This document shows, in pieces, positions 24,904-37,509 of a stretch of DNA of 64,000 nt; positions within the stretch are counted from its first letter, which is position 1; every line of letters begins with the position of its first letter. Source of the DNA: Tillus elongatus (taxonomy: Eukaryota; Arthropoda; Insecta; Coleoptera; Cleridae); NCBI GenBank assembly GCA_964006375.1, contig OZ023265.1, positions 11,131,795-11,195,794 of the forward strand, written 5' to 3'. Under the pieces are notes generated by a model. The model saw only the letters and a program-made list of their open reading frames with translations, did no database searches and was not told where the DNA came from. The translations under genes were made by a program, and so were the position numbers.

Positions 24904-25745
24904 GTCTCTTTAGCCCAATTAGATGAGGATCGCAGACTCATGGAGGGTTCTGTCTCTGTGGATCTCCAAAAAATATTAGACCAGGGAAGTAAAAATCTTG
25001 TACAATTCAACTCCACCAAATCTGTCTTGCTTTCTATCTGATAAGAGATACACCGGCCCTAGACCCATCACATTGAACAACCAAGTTTTTCAAAGAAATG
25101 ATTCGTTTTCACTTGTTGGCATTTCTGTGGATCGAAATCTTAATTGGCACCAACATGTCACATCAATTGCAGAAGGGGCTGCTAAGAAATTAGGTTTCCT
25201 CTTCCGGGCTCTCAAATACTTTTCACCAGCTAATCTCTATACTTTACATACTTTACAAATAAGGCCAAACCTCGAATACTGCTCCCACATCTGGGATGCC
25301 GCTTCTACACTCGCTATCCCGGACTCCATTCAGAAGAGAGCTATACGTCTCATTGGTGACCATACCCTCACCCAAAGGCTGCCATCCCTTGCCCACCCAC
25401 GTGCCGTTGGTGACCTCTCTCACTCTTTTATAGATATTTGCACGGGCACTGCTCAGAGGAGCTTTCTTCCATAGTTCCTCCACCTGCTGCCCCCAACAGA
25501 TCTACCAGGAGAACAGAGCGAATGCACCCTTTTACTGTCTAGGTCACCAGACATAGAACATCTTGTTATGTCCGATCTTTTGTCCTGAGGATTTCCGAGT
25601 TGTGGAATTCCTTGCCGGCACATGTTTTTCCTTCTCCTCCGAACCTTCAAGTCCAGAATTAACAAGTTGCCTCTTTCCTCCTTGTCGACACCCACGGTAC
25701 GATAGTATTTAGGTTGTAAGCCCTCGTGGTGTGTTGTTGAAATGT
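24904..25745 (+). mobile_element. 5'-truncated jockey/CR1-like LINE
   Basis: It begins at the [20 protein letters not shown] segment and runs to the 3' end GTGTTGTTGAAATG. The RT catalytic motifs are missing. Coding pieces in two frames (to 25041 and 24998-25474) show a frameshift at the FNSTKS segment. Confidence 0.85.
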
Positions 25746-27361
25746 TTTTAAAAATGTCTGTTTTCTGCATAACAACCCTTTGTATCTTTAACTTATATAT
25801 TTTTTTCTCTAAGCGTGTGCCGATGGCTACATTCGGAGATATCCCGAAAGGAAGAATTTACGTCGTTCACCGAATATTAATAAACTTTCCAGCTATATGG
25901 TTGATTTGTAGGACTGTGGTTCTCTGCAGTAACCTGACCAGGATTATTGTCGAGTTTCGTGAGTGATTCTGACAACCTATTATTATTATCATATTCAAAC
26001 ATTAGTTATTTACATGATGTGTATGAAAATGTGGAAATGACATTAAAGCCGCAGTCATGTAAACACACACATATTATTATGTGTTACAACTTCACGATGT
26101 TTGAGCAATGTAAATCCCATAATACGTAACAAAATAAGTAGGAAAATTTTCGAAGGTTGTACAAAAAGTGGTTTTGTGTTTCTTAATTGATAATAAGTTT
26201 ATGCAAATAATGATATGTCTTGTACATCAAATAAGTTTTTGAATAATGTATTATTTACTGGCAAAAAACTGGTTTCATATCCCTTGATAGCAAATAAAAG
26301 CCACCCACAGTAAAAATAACAATTTCAGTAGATCCAAACCAAAGCCCCAGGGAATAAATAAAACAGACAGATAACGCGATGATTCTTATTCCCATCTGCT
26401 CCAATACATGTGCCCTCAGGACGTAACATCAGACCAAGCCTGTAACATTATCTTCTTCTAATGGAACCGTTCTTTGTTAACTTTTCTTGTTCAAATATAA
26501 AAACTAATTCGACACGTCGTTGCGTTTCGTTGGAAAGTTTCAATAACTTGTTGAATTCCATAGCAAAGACTTGCACACATATTCACAGATAAAATGCCTC
26601 TACCTGATCTATGCCCCATCTCGAATATCAAGCAGGTGTCTCATTATATTCCGTGCGAGTGAATCTTATTGGTGCTGCCGGACCCCTCTTGCGTCCTATT
26701 CAAAAATGAGATTGAATGTTAGAGGGTCCATGTATAGCTTAATGTGTTGTATGGTGCTTTGTTGTGTTAGCTAGCTGGAGAAAAAAAGAACCGTGAAGCG
26801 AAGATTATTAGTGTATTCGTAGGACAGACAGGTCGGATGATTTATTAATCTGATATTGCATAAGTTGAAAAGAAATGGGATAGGTCCTGGACGTGAAAAA
26901 TAATGTTCGGGATGAAAAGAAAGGCCCAGCGGACTTGGAAAGTTTTAAAGTAATAAAGATAAATGTAATAACCGTAAAGTTAAAAGCGGTCTTTAGTGTT
27001 TATTGAAGCTTTCAGGATATATGGCTTAATTTGTTTTCGGAATTTAGGCTAAAAGTATAAAGTAGAAATGTAATAAACCGTTTAAGAGAAGAAAAGGGAC
27101 GAAAGGTGCGATTCTCGTTTTGAAACTTACCTTTTAGAAATACAAGAGAAGCAGTAATGGAGTTATAATTTTTAACTGTCAGCTTTCTATATGCTTGTGC
27201 AGTTTATAGCCGAGCTTTGGCCATGGCAAATATAGCGTACAAATGTTCAAAATGTCAATCTGGCGAATGTTTGGTTACCATTAAATGCGAGCAAAATTTT
27301 ATATGTTTGGCAGCTGTTTCCCACTCTATTATGTTTGGCAGATGTTTTCCACTCTCTATGT
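25746..27361. other. No recognisable gene
   Basis: AT-rich. A short imperfect tandem of TTTGGCAG...CCACTCT occurs at 27305-27355, beside the foldback element. Confidence 0.5.
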
Positions 27362-28424
27362 GAAAACACATATTTCAGAGACGTTATGATCGTTTTGTTG
27401 ACCATGTCAACGTCTTCAGAGGAAGAAAATTTCTAAAATTAAACTCAAAAGCTACAGTGTATTTATATCGCGTCTAGGTAAACGAACTAGTCCGAAGTAA
27501 AATTGTCGTCGACGGCCCATCGTTTGTCTATTGTGTAGTGAACCTACGAGGTCGAAGACCTGCTTTAATCTTCTGGTTGACAAATGTATGAGCTTTTATC
27601 TAATGTAAGGATAATGGGCTTAAAAAGAAAGTTATCGATTTATTTAAGGGAGCTGCACGTTCTTTTTGATCTAGAAATTTACTATGTGAATATTGGAGCA
27701 AGCCGACAAGCACATCTGGCGAAACAGACACCATAACATCCGCTCATCTTTTTTATAAAAAACAAACCGAGTGTTTATTGTCAAGAACTCGGCCGGTCTA
27801 TACATATACTAATCTGTACGTTTGTCTCGACTTAAAGACCCCCCTTCGTTTTCTTTGTATCTAATAAGTCAATATAAATACTTGTTTTTACGTAGAATAA
27901 AAATCAATATAAATATTGTTTTTATGTAGAATTTTAGTTGAATTATTTATCCTTTGTTAAAGTTAACATTGTGGGCCAAACACTCGGTTTGATTTTTATA
28001 AAAAAGATGAGCGGATGTTGTGGTGTCTGTTTCGCCAGATGTGCTTGTCGGCTTGCTCCAATATTCACATAGTAAATTTCTAGATTAAAAGGAACCTGCA
28101 GCTTTCTTAAATAACTCGGTACCTTTCTTTTTAAGCCCATTATCCTTACATTAGATAAAAGGTCATACATTTGTCAACCAGAAGATTAAAGCAGGTCTTC
28201 GCCCTCGTAGGTTCACTACACAATAGACAAACGATGGGTTGTCGACGACAATTTTACTTCGGACTAGTTCGTTTACCTAGACGCGATATAAATACACTGT
28301 AGCTTTTGGGTTTAATTTTAGAATTTTTCTTCCTCTGAAGACGTTGACATGGTCAACGAAACGATCGTAAGGTCTCTGGAATATGTGTTGTGGTGATTTG
28401 GGTTCTCCAAGTGTACTTGTTTTC
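27362..28424. mobile_element. Long-arm foldback element
   Basis: Arms of about 400 bp (27362-27770 and 27970-28390) are inverted repeats separated by about 200 bp. Shared phrases include TGACATGGTCAACGAAACG and TTACATTAGATAAAAG, each with a few changes. The right end continues for 35 bp as CACAACACAT-type sequence ending ...CCAAGTGTACTTG, which the left arm lacks. 'tgttttccactct' occurs just outside both ends and may be a target duplication. The loop has a tandem 'caatataaat' repeat. No protein is encoded. Confidence 0.8.
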
Positions 28425-28765
28425 CACTCTATTAGATGTGTCCATAATTGTCAAGATACACCTCAAATGTCAAATAGGTGTAAAAGTCTCTTTCAAGTCA
28501 TAGCTACATCATAGTAGGCATGGTGTATTGAAAACTTAACCTGCGTTAGGTAATTTCGCGAAAAATATTGCGCTAAACCAATTATTAAAATGAAATATGT
28601 TTTTTTATTGAAGCTAGGGGTGGAAATATTATCGCTCAAGAAAACTTAGTAAGGAATTTTCACAGCCCCGTAATTCAGAAACTGAGAGAGCTAGAAGTTT
28701 TCCATGTAGGTACGTCTGTTAGCGATTTTTTGTAGAGGACTTCAGTAATCAGGTCACAATTTTTT

Positions 28766-29805
28766 TTCAATAACACACCACGAGGGCTTACAGCCTAAAT
28801 ACTATCGTACCGTGGGTGTCGACAAGGAGGAAAGAGGCAACTTGTTAATTCTGGACTTGGAGGTTCGGGGGAGAAGGAAAAACATGTGCCGGCAAGGAAT
28901 TCCACAACTTGGGAAGTGTTCGGGACAAAAGAGCGGGCATAACAAGATGTTCTATGTCTGGTGACCTGGACAGTAAAAGGGTGAATTCGATCTGTTCTCC
29001 TGGTAGATCTGTTGGGGGCAGCAGGTGAAGGAACTACGGAAGAAAGCTCCTCTGAGCAGTGTCCATGCAGATATCTATAAAAGAGAGTCGGTGGGCATGG
29101 GATGGTAGCCTTTGGGTGAGGGTAGGGTCATCGATGAGACGTATAGCTATATTCTGAATGGAGTCCAGGATAGCGAGTATAGAGATTAGCTGGTGAAAAT
29201 TATTTGCGAGCCCGGAAGAGGAAACATAATTTCTTAGCACCCGCTTCTGCAATTGATGTGACATGTTGGTGCCAATTGAGATTTCGATCCACAGAAATGC
29301 CAACAAGTGAAAAGGACTCATTACTTTGAATAACTTGGTTGTTTATTGTGATGGGTCTAGGGCTGGTGTATCTTTTATGAGAAAGAAGGCAAGACTGATT
29401 TGGTGGGGTTGAATTTTACAAGATTTCTACTTCCCCAGTCTAATATTTTTTGGAGATCCACGGAGACAGAATCCTCCATGAGTCTGCGATCCTAATCTAA
29501 TTGGGCTAAAGAGACAGGCTTAGAATGTTGTATATTTGAGTGAAGGGTGCTGTCGTCCGCGTAACTGTGAATTGGGTTGGATGTGCTAGAGAGGAGGTCA
29601 TTGATGTGAAGAAGAAACAGAGTAGGGGCTAAAGCTGAACCTTGAGGAACTCCTGCATTAATTGGATACAGTTTAGAGGAATGGCCATCCACGACAACAG
29701 AAATGCTCCGGTTGGAGAGGAAATTTGCTGTCCGCGAATATGCCTCTATTGTACGATGTCTGAAACAGACGAGTCAGGACAGGAGCCAGTTCTGGTACGC
29801 AACTG
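28766..29805 (-). mobile_element. Internally deleted jockey/CR1-like LINE
   Basis: Reads from CCAGAACTGGCTCCTGTCCT-type sequence at 29805, then jumps at about 29733 straight to ACAGCAAATTTCCTCTCC. About 400 bp present in the 62-kb copy, including motif A, are missing. YADD is intact in the piece at 29492-29692. The 3' end is at 28766. Confidence 0.8.
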
Positions 29806-30791
29806 TCGTACACTTAGAAAAACAATCAAAAAACGAGCTCAATTTAAATTTCACACGTGTTTTTCCATTTTGTGGTGAATTGCTTTCAGTCTAGTCGGAT
29901 TAAAAAACTATTGAAATTTCCAAAAAAAAATTAGATTACTAAAACAAAAGTCGTTCCTGTACCAAATTTGAAATTTCATTCAATTTAATTAAAGTGATTA
30001 TGTCTATATTAGAGATTTTATGAAAACTCCGATGATGCACTTACCGGGTCTGACTGCTTAGTAGTTTCGTTCAATTGGTATGTACCGAATACTTATAAAA
30101 ACTGGAGACATTGGTAACAAAACTGACCGTCAATAATTTCATTTTTGTATTCAATTTTGTAAATGGTTTGAACAGAATGATTTGTCTTCTGTTAAAGTTT
30201 TAATTCTATGTGTCAAAATATGGTCTTGATAATGTGACAGAAAATTAAGTTATTAGAGTTGAAAATAATTTCGCTTGCATAACGCACTTACTGTGTTTGG
30301 CTTTTTATAAACAGTATTTTACAAGATCAAAACGAGTTTGTAAGTCTCGACAAGGCAACAACCCAATGTTTATTTTGGCACAGTTGAATTTAAAAATTGC
30401 CGATTTCTAAACAAATATTCTGGAGCGGGTGCAGTTTGTAAAGAACAAATGTAGCCTGAATTGTTTTACAAGGTCTTAGTTTCGATTTCAGTAATTACTT
30501 TTCTTCGTTTAATTAACATGTTCGCAGTTTTGCCCTTTTGGATAGACAGCGACGTTAATATTTGGGACAGTCGATTATTCCTGGAAGGGTGGCCGGTTGT
30601 ACGTTTCAAGACTTGTTATTTTGTTATTTTTCGTGATTTGAAATATTTGTGTGAAAATTCACTATCGTAACACACTTGCTGCGTCCGGACTTTATTAGTT
30701 TTTTTTTTCAGTCGGGTTAAACCAGATAGACGGGAGACTATTTATCTAAGAGAATGTATGAACTAAGTGAAGATTGGGACATGTGATGAGC
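29806..30791. other. Worn recombinase-family TIR fragments only
   Basis: TIR-like pieces at about 30255-30300 ('cataacgcacttactg') and 30655-30690 (ACACACTTGCTGCGTCC). No gene. Confidence 0.45.
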
Positions 30792-30974
30792 ACTGATAAA
30801 TACACTTGGAGAGCCAGAATCACCACAACACATCTTTTTAAAGACCTGACGATAGTTTCACTAACAAAGTTAGCGTCCTCATAATTTTTCATCCTCCGAT
30901 GGCGCTAACTTTGTTAGTGAAACGATCATCAGATGTGTTGTGATGATTTGGGTTCTCCAAGTGTACTTATCAGA
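30792..30974. mobile_element. Short foldback element (183 bp)
   Basis: It begins CTGATAAATACACTTGG and ends CCAAGTGTACTTATCAG, and is palindromic almost throughout, with GCTAACTTTGTTAG near the centre. The ends match the right end of the element at 27362-28424, so it is a short member of the same family. Confidence 0.8.
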
Positions 30975-31196
30975 ATGTATGAAACTTTCTGTGTCGGTAT
31001 TTCTGTAAATATTTCGAACCTGCGATTCTATTAATTAATAGCAACAAAAGCAGGAGTTATAATTAAAATGAATTTTTCCGTCGTTTGTGAATATTTCCAT
31101 GTTGTATTTGTTTACACAACGCCAGCGATTATGTCGATATTGGTTCAATAAACTTTGTTGTGCTGATCGGTGCGGATGCAAAATCGCGAATGCTGT

Positions 31197-31993
<797 letters not shown>

Positions 31994-32249
31994 AATAGGT
32001 AAACCTAGTAAATAACTAAATTTACTAACAACTCAATAAAGAGCAAATTAATGATTTACGAAGACACCTTTGAAAAAAGTCAACTGAAAAACAACAGAAG
32101 AAAGTTTGCTATGGCTATAACACTATCGCGACAATTAAGAATACTGTCATTCTTAATTATCTGAACAATTTGAGGTGTATTTAATACGTTTCTTAAAATT
32201 TTGTACTAAATAGTTTGTTTCCTGTTTATTTTAAATATTATTCAACAAT

Positions 32250-33313
32250 ATGTTCAGTAATGAAGAATATTTTGACATATTGCAATGTTATATTCCTTCT
32301 AACCGAAATACTGAGGCAGCTGCAAATTCATATCAAAACAACTCACCAGAAAGACGACAACCAAACACCAAAATATTTCGCAGGATAGTGACCAATCTAT
32401 TGAACGACGGTAACATCCACGCAAAGAAACTACCAATGCCTAGAAAGGAAGAAAGAAATAATGCCGTCTTACAGGTTTCACAAACGAAAACCCTTCGCGA
32501 TCTGTTCGGTTTTATGGTGAACAAATTGACGTTACAAAAAGTACAGTACACCGTGTATTAAAACAAAGTCATTATCATCCATACAAACCTCAATCGTACA
32601 AGGCTTAAATGCTGACGATTACCCCAAGCGACTTCAATTCTGCAAATGGTATCAAGGACAATGTCAGCAAGATGAAAATTTTCATTTGAAAATAATATGG
32701 ACTGATGTATGCAGATTTTACAAATTGTGATGGGTATAATCGCCATAATAGGCATTATTGGGAAAATGAAAATCCTCATATAAAAGAAGCAAGACGATTG
32801 CAAGACAGATTTGGTATTAACGTTTGGTGCGGCTTATTAGGTAAAAAACTGTTATTTTTATTTGTAGATTAGACGGTTAATTTTTAAAAAATTCAGGTTA
32901 CTTCATTGTTGGTCCGTTCTTTTTTTTTTAATAATTTAACTGGGGAAAAGTATCTTAATCTATTGAGAGATTATATCTTACCAACAATTAGAAGAGTTCA
33001 TGATAATTTAGACGAGATTTGGTACCAGCAAGACGGTGGTCTAGCTCACAATGCTAGGATCGTCAAAGAATTTTTGTACAAAAATTTTAATAATCCTGTC
33101 ATTTGTAACAATGGGCCGGTTCATTGGTGTGCTCGAAGTCCTGATATAACACCCATGGATTTTTATTTTTGAGATACTCTGGAGAATTATGTGTATAAAT
33201 TCGATCCACCACAAAATATCAATGAATTACTGAACAGAATCACCGAAGCTATAAATCATATTAACCAAACACTCTCACCAGAATTTGCAGGCATGTTTCA
33301 AAAAGGTGTATAA
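32250..33313 (+). pseudogene. Mariner-like transposase with a 56-bp intron
   Basis: The DUF4817-like start is MFSNEEYFDILQCYIPSN, then ANSYQ...ERRQPNTKIFRRI. After a frameshift near 32560 come DDYPKRLQFCKWYQ and the first aspartate in IIWTD, then RFGINVWCGLL. The frame is interrupted by GTAAAA...TTCAG (32841-32896); splicing joins LLG to YFIVGPFFF. The second aspartate is in YQQDGGLAHNAR and the third acidic position in RSPDITPMDF. A TGA replaces the Trp normally found in DFFLW at 33171. The reading continues to KGV at 33313. Relatives at 17.9 kb and 37.8 kb have no intron there. Confidence 0.75.
32841..32896 (+). other. Predicted 56-bp intron in transposase
   Basis: GTAAAAAACTG at the 5' side and AAAAATTCAG at the 3' side. 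Removing it restores the conserved G-x-I-x-GP(F/Y) strand between the first and second catalytic residues. With it the frame meets TAG. Confidence 0.65.
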
Positions 33314-33383
33314 AGTGCATTAAACAAAACGGTGGCCATATTGAACAATTTTCTATTTAGTGTTTTTTTATTATTATTTGTTG

Positions 33384-33665
33384 AGAGAGCCTGGTGGTTT
33401 AGGGGTGAGAACGTGTGCCTCTGAACCAAAGGGTACTGGGTTCAATCCCAGGGTTCTCCTTTCACTTTTTCAGTGCAAAGTGTAACATTAACATCAACCG
33501 AGGTTCTGGCATTGTATTTGAGCAAGTTGAATGTCTACACGTTCCGCTCATTCGGAGGGGGCGTAAAGCCGTGGGTCCCGTGTCCATGCGGTGTTGGGCA
33601 CGTTAAAGATCCCTACCCTCCTTACAGAATGGCGGGGGTACGGCAAAATTACCAGGATAATATTT
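33384..33665 (+). mobile_element. tRNA-derived SINE
   Basis: The head has GGTGGTTTAGGGGTGAGAAC and B-box GGGTTCAATCCC; the body is colinear with the SINE at 8546-8882, including CACGTTAAAGATCCC, a block that recalls conserved central domains of widespread invertebrate SINEs. The last 60 bp of the 8.5-kb copy are absent. Confidence 0.75.
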
Positions 33666-34346
33666 TAAGCCCTTCCACTTTTCAGTACACACAAGATGAA
33701 GCTCCAGCGCGTAGAAGCATGATAGAGGTACACTTATTTATTTGCTTTACTCACAATCAATAGTTGAGAAAGTTGAGTTTGAGGGCCTATAGATTTGAAC
33801 ACATTATTATAAAAAACAGCTGAACTGTATTTTTTATGTTAATGAAGGAGTTTATCCTGTTTTCTCTCATTTGGCTTAAAGGGATACGCTTAAATCTGTT
33901 TAAGGACTTTCATCTCTAAGAGACTGTAAGTTTTCCATACGTGATGAAATTACTTTGCCTGAGAATGAGGTAAATGATTTTCCTGTGGAAAGCAGATTGT
34001 CTTGAAGCTTTAACAAGATTCCTCAATAATGAATTCGTCTAAAACGTGGGCTATTGCCCGTAGGGAACTCACTGTATTCATTCAATAGCGGCAACGTTTT
34101 TCCATGGTTTTCTCCCAGATAAAATTGTTTAAAAAAGAAAAGGAATCCTCAAAATATATTATATTTTTAGACAAATATTTTTTAATGTTTGAATAGCAGA
34201 TGCATCTGCATTATTTGCTTGGATATTATAGATAGCAGAGTTGTTCGACCACAATATAAAAGTTTATCACCCTTGAATTTTATGTGATAGGGTTTTATGT
34301 TGTTACTACTTATTACTCTCTTCAATAATACTAATGACTTAGACTC

Positions 34347-34347
<1 letters not shown>
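33666..34347. other. No recognisable feature
   Basis: AT-rich, short frames only. Confidence 0.5.

Positions 34348-34377
<30 letters not shown>
34348..34377. repeat. (GT)n microsatellite
   Basis: 15 units, in the place taken by (TA)n in related copies. Confidence 0.95.
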
Positions 34378-34378
<1 letters not shown>

Positions 34379-35140
34379 CCGATAACCCAAAAAATACTCA
34401 TCTGATTTGAGCGAAACTTGGCACATATCTTCATTGTATTAAGACCGCGGACGAGTTCGTAAATCAGCTATAACGGACTTTTTTTCGCCCAAAAATGTAC
34501 AAAAATATTTTTGAAAACACTATATTTTTGTAAGTATTAGAGTAACCGGAATGAGACTTTACATGTGGCTAGAAATGGTGGTAATAAACCTATGTTGTGA
34601 ATGTTAGATAGTTTGGTTAGCAACATTTTGAGTTTTTACCAAATTAAAAATAAGATCTAAAAGACATGCGTTGAAACGACTTAGTGGTTAAGCCCAACGC
34701 CTGGCAGGCAGGGTAGTTAACTGCCATGCGTCGATTGATTCATACACCAGGTATAAACCATACATCAATGGTAACCAAGCAAAATAAATAACAGGCATAA
34801 AATATACTACCCGAACCAACAGTCGTGAAATCTCAGCCACAAATATCGCAAATGGCAGGCATGAAATTAGAAATTTTCCAATTGATTGTGTTTTAGCTAG
34901 GCGATTCAATCAATTTTTTAAACACACTATATTTGTAGCTCGATGAACTGCCCCAAATGCAGTTTTATACTGAAAGTGTAGCACAATATGTTGGAAATGT
35001 AAACAAAATCAAGTAGTCTCTAAGAAATATTTTAAAACAGTTTGTTCTCTTATCTTTAAACTTAAACATAAGACGTCATCTAAGATCAAAACAGTCGTTG
35101 AATGTGTTTCAAGTGACAAAACGTTTGTTAACATACCCTT

Positions 35141-35206
35141 AGATACCTCAGTGGTAGCGTGCTTGTCTTCTAGGCAGAAGGTTTCGAGATCGATTTCCGC
35201 TCGATG
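35141..35206 (+). pseudogene. tRNA-Arg-like segment (anticodon loop TCT)
   Basis: Contains an A-box-like CTCAGTGGTAGCGTGC, an anticodon-arm-like TTGTCTTCTAGGCAG with loop CTTCTAG, and a B-box-like TCGAGATCGATTTCC. The acceptor stem is poor, so it is a tRNA-derived module rather than a working tRNA. The same position in the relative at 40.6 kb holds a homologue. Confidence 0.5.
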
Positions 35207-35763
35207 AATGTATGTTTTTTGTTTGTTTTGTTTTACTTTGAGTTAAGTTGGTCACCTTTGAGTCTCAAATTATAATTTTGTTTTTGTTGATATTAAAAAA
35301 AACGGTTTGATTGGGCTGACTAAAACGAAATCATCCTGGCGATTAATAAAGAAAAGTAACTGCTACGTTTATAATTTGGCAGATACTTTACTTTTCTAAA
35401 TATGAATTAAGTTTCCTTCGGAAATCTTCTGTATAACTTTAATGAAATTTGTAATACAAGTTTCTTTTAACGAGACCTACACTATCTACAGATATAGCAA
35501 AATTTAGTTCTTTAGCTTCATAGAAAACTGAGTTTTTGTAATTTTTCTCAAAAGGAGTTAGAATGAAAGATCTTTTTGATAATAGAGAGATATCGATGGT
35601 AACACTTTCGAAAGAATTCGATAAATGTGCGCGTACTGGGATGACTAAAATCTATATTCAAGGTCTGTGTAAGTGTAAAGTATTAACTTTACTAATATTC
35701 CGTATAATAATAGTGTACAATTCTTATAAAAATTCGCTACTATAACGAACTTGCTGCGTCCCG

Positions 35764-36303
35764 AACAATTTTTTTTAAGGACTAGGACCCCTCGAATCCA
35801 TATCTGCGGTCACTTTCAATTTAGGTGCGCGCGCGTGTGTGTACTCAACCCATAACTCAAAAAGTAATTAACAGATTTTGATAAAGTACATTTCTTTTAT
35901 TAATAGCTGGAGAGAGTTCGTTAGCCAGGAAAATCGGACAAGGTTTTCCGGGAAAATTTTGAGTTTTCTTTCGAAATAGTTTTTATCTCCGAAAATTACA
36001 AAGCAAACGTGATGATATTTGGTGCATATGTTGCCTTGGGAAAGACCTTACTACATATCAAGAATTCTTCAAATGTGCGCGTACTAGGACCTCTAAAATC
36101 GATCTTCAAGAACTGTGTAAAAAAAATTATTTCAAAAAATAAAAAAGCTATGAACCAAATTTGGTAGGTTTAAGATATAAAAAGTAAACTATACATCAAA
36201 ATATAGATTTCTATGTTACAAGAAAAAAAAGTTATAACAAAATATTTTGTGCCAGATCATTTCTAAGAAAATTCACTACCATAACGCACTTGCTGCGTCC
36301 AGA
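35764..36303 (-). mobile_element. TA-core variant lacking the hairpin end
   Basis: The outer end is at 36303 (CGCACTTGCTGCGTCCAGA). The conserved 'gattttcctggctaacgaac' and 'tactttttgagttatgg' phrases are present on the minus strand, and the (TA)n tract is replaced by a GTGTGTG/GCGCGC run at 35826-35841. It abuts the outer end of the next element at 35763. Confidence 0.6.
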
Positions 36304-36993
36304 ACTTTTCCTTATATTTTTTAACTCTGATAGCAATATATATGTGAAAACTGATAAAGTATATTGTGTATAGTAACATACTTTCCGAAACTTCTTTCTA
36401 GGAATCGTTTTGCTTGCGAACGGTTTTGTTCAATTACTTTCACGTTGAACACAATAACTTTTTGGTTATTAAACGAGTTGTTTTTAAGCATTTTCTGGGT
36501 CCATGTTTTATTGCTTAGGTAAATGCCAGTTGCTTTAAACACGAAGTTAAAATAGCTCTTTCCTTTTTAGGATGATAAACAATAAGAGATAAATCTGGTA
36601 AGTAGAGTGGCGTAGCAAGGTTTTCTAATTTGGCTTTTTTGCTTTAAGAATGTTTAAATTTAACTTTTTTTGCCTTAATAATGTAGGTACTAAAGTTTTG
36701 CGGGTCTTATCTTTGGTAAAGATACTTGAGATAGATTACATTCAGTGGTTAAAATATGTAAATACGAGGCAAGCGTCCGCCCCTAACATCAATGCACCTA
36801 TTAGGTATTACATCGTTTCAGCAACGATTCGATACCCCTAATAAACATTCTTTGTGGTTTGTCCTCAAATTATGCCCGAATTGCCGCTTTCACCTCTTCG
36901 TCGTCACTTAAATGGCGCCCGCAAAAGCCCCTTTTCAAATTTCTCAATAGGTAGTAGTCCCTGCGGGGGCCATATCTTTTTTTATTATTTTTT
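36304..36993. other. No recognisable feature
   Basis: AT-rich; no window repeat matched. Confidence 0.5.
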
Positions 36994-37346
36994 ATTTCAA
37001 CAACACACCACGAGGGCTCACAGCCTAAATACTGTCGTACCGTGGGTGTCGACAAGGAGGGAAGAGGCAACTTGTTAATTCTGGACTTGAAGGTTCGGGG
37101 GGAGAAGGAAAAACATATACCGGCAAGGAATTCCACAACTTGGAAGTCCTCGGGACAAACGAGCGGACATAACAAGATGTTCTATTTCTGGTGACCTGGA
37201 CAATAAAAGGGTGTATTCGCTCTTTTCCCCTGGTATATCTGTCGTGGGCAGCAGGTGGAGGACCTATGGAAGAAAGCTCCTCTGAGCAGTTCCTGTGCAG
37301 ATATCTATAAAAGAGAGAGTGAGAGAGAAATCACCAACGGCACTTA
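36994..37346 (-). mobile_element. 3' fragment of jockey/CR1-like LINE
   Basis: The last 350 bp of the family, from GCCGTTGGTG-type sequence to GTTGTTGAAAT, on the minus strand. It is followed immediately by a truncated TA-core element. Confidence 0.8.
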
Positions 37347-37423
37347 TCCAATCCACTTGCAAAAGGGACGTACTAACAAAATTTGAACACAATCGTCGTA
37401 TTATTTTTTGAGTTATCGGTGTG

Positions 37424-37427
<4 letters not shown>

Positions 37428-37506
<79 letters not shown>
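37428..37506. repeat. (TA)n microsatellite
   Basis: About 39 units, split from its 3' side by a mariner-like insertion. Confidence 0.95.

Positions 37507-37509
<3 letters not shown>

Larger units (their letters stand above)
31994..33380 (+). mobile_element. Mariner-like element with intron-containing transposase
   Basis: The region is defined by the transposase; TIRs are not clearly matched. A CAGTGTGTCCCAA at 31316, directly after a (TA)n tract, resembles the left end of the 37.5-kb element and may be this element's end, in which case the 5' region is long. A SINE begins at 33384, just past the transposase. Confidence 0.5.
34348..35763 (-). mobile_element. Divergent TA-core relative with (GT)n and tRNA-like parts
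   Basis: The outer end at 35763 is GAACTTGCTGCGTCCCGA on the plus strand. The interior differs from the main family but is shared with 39783-41207 and, at its outer end, with 44626-45005. It carries a (GT)n tract instead of (TA)n, a tRNA-Arg-like segment at 35141-35206, and a second weak tRNA-like segment near 34680. Confidence 0.6.

Noticed and set aside
26571..26774. 67-codon frame as a gene
   Set aside because: No family, no splice context, no composition shift; length is expected by chance.
36854..37175. Overlapping frames near 37 kb
   Set aside because: The minus-strand part is the C-terminal remnant of the jockey/CR1-like LINE joined to unrelated sequence; the plus-strand part is its shadow.
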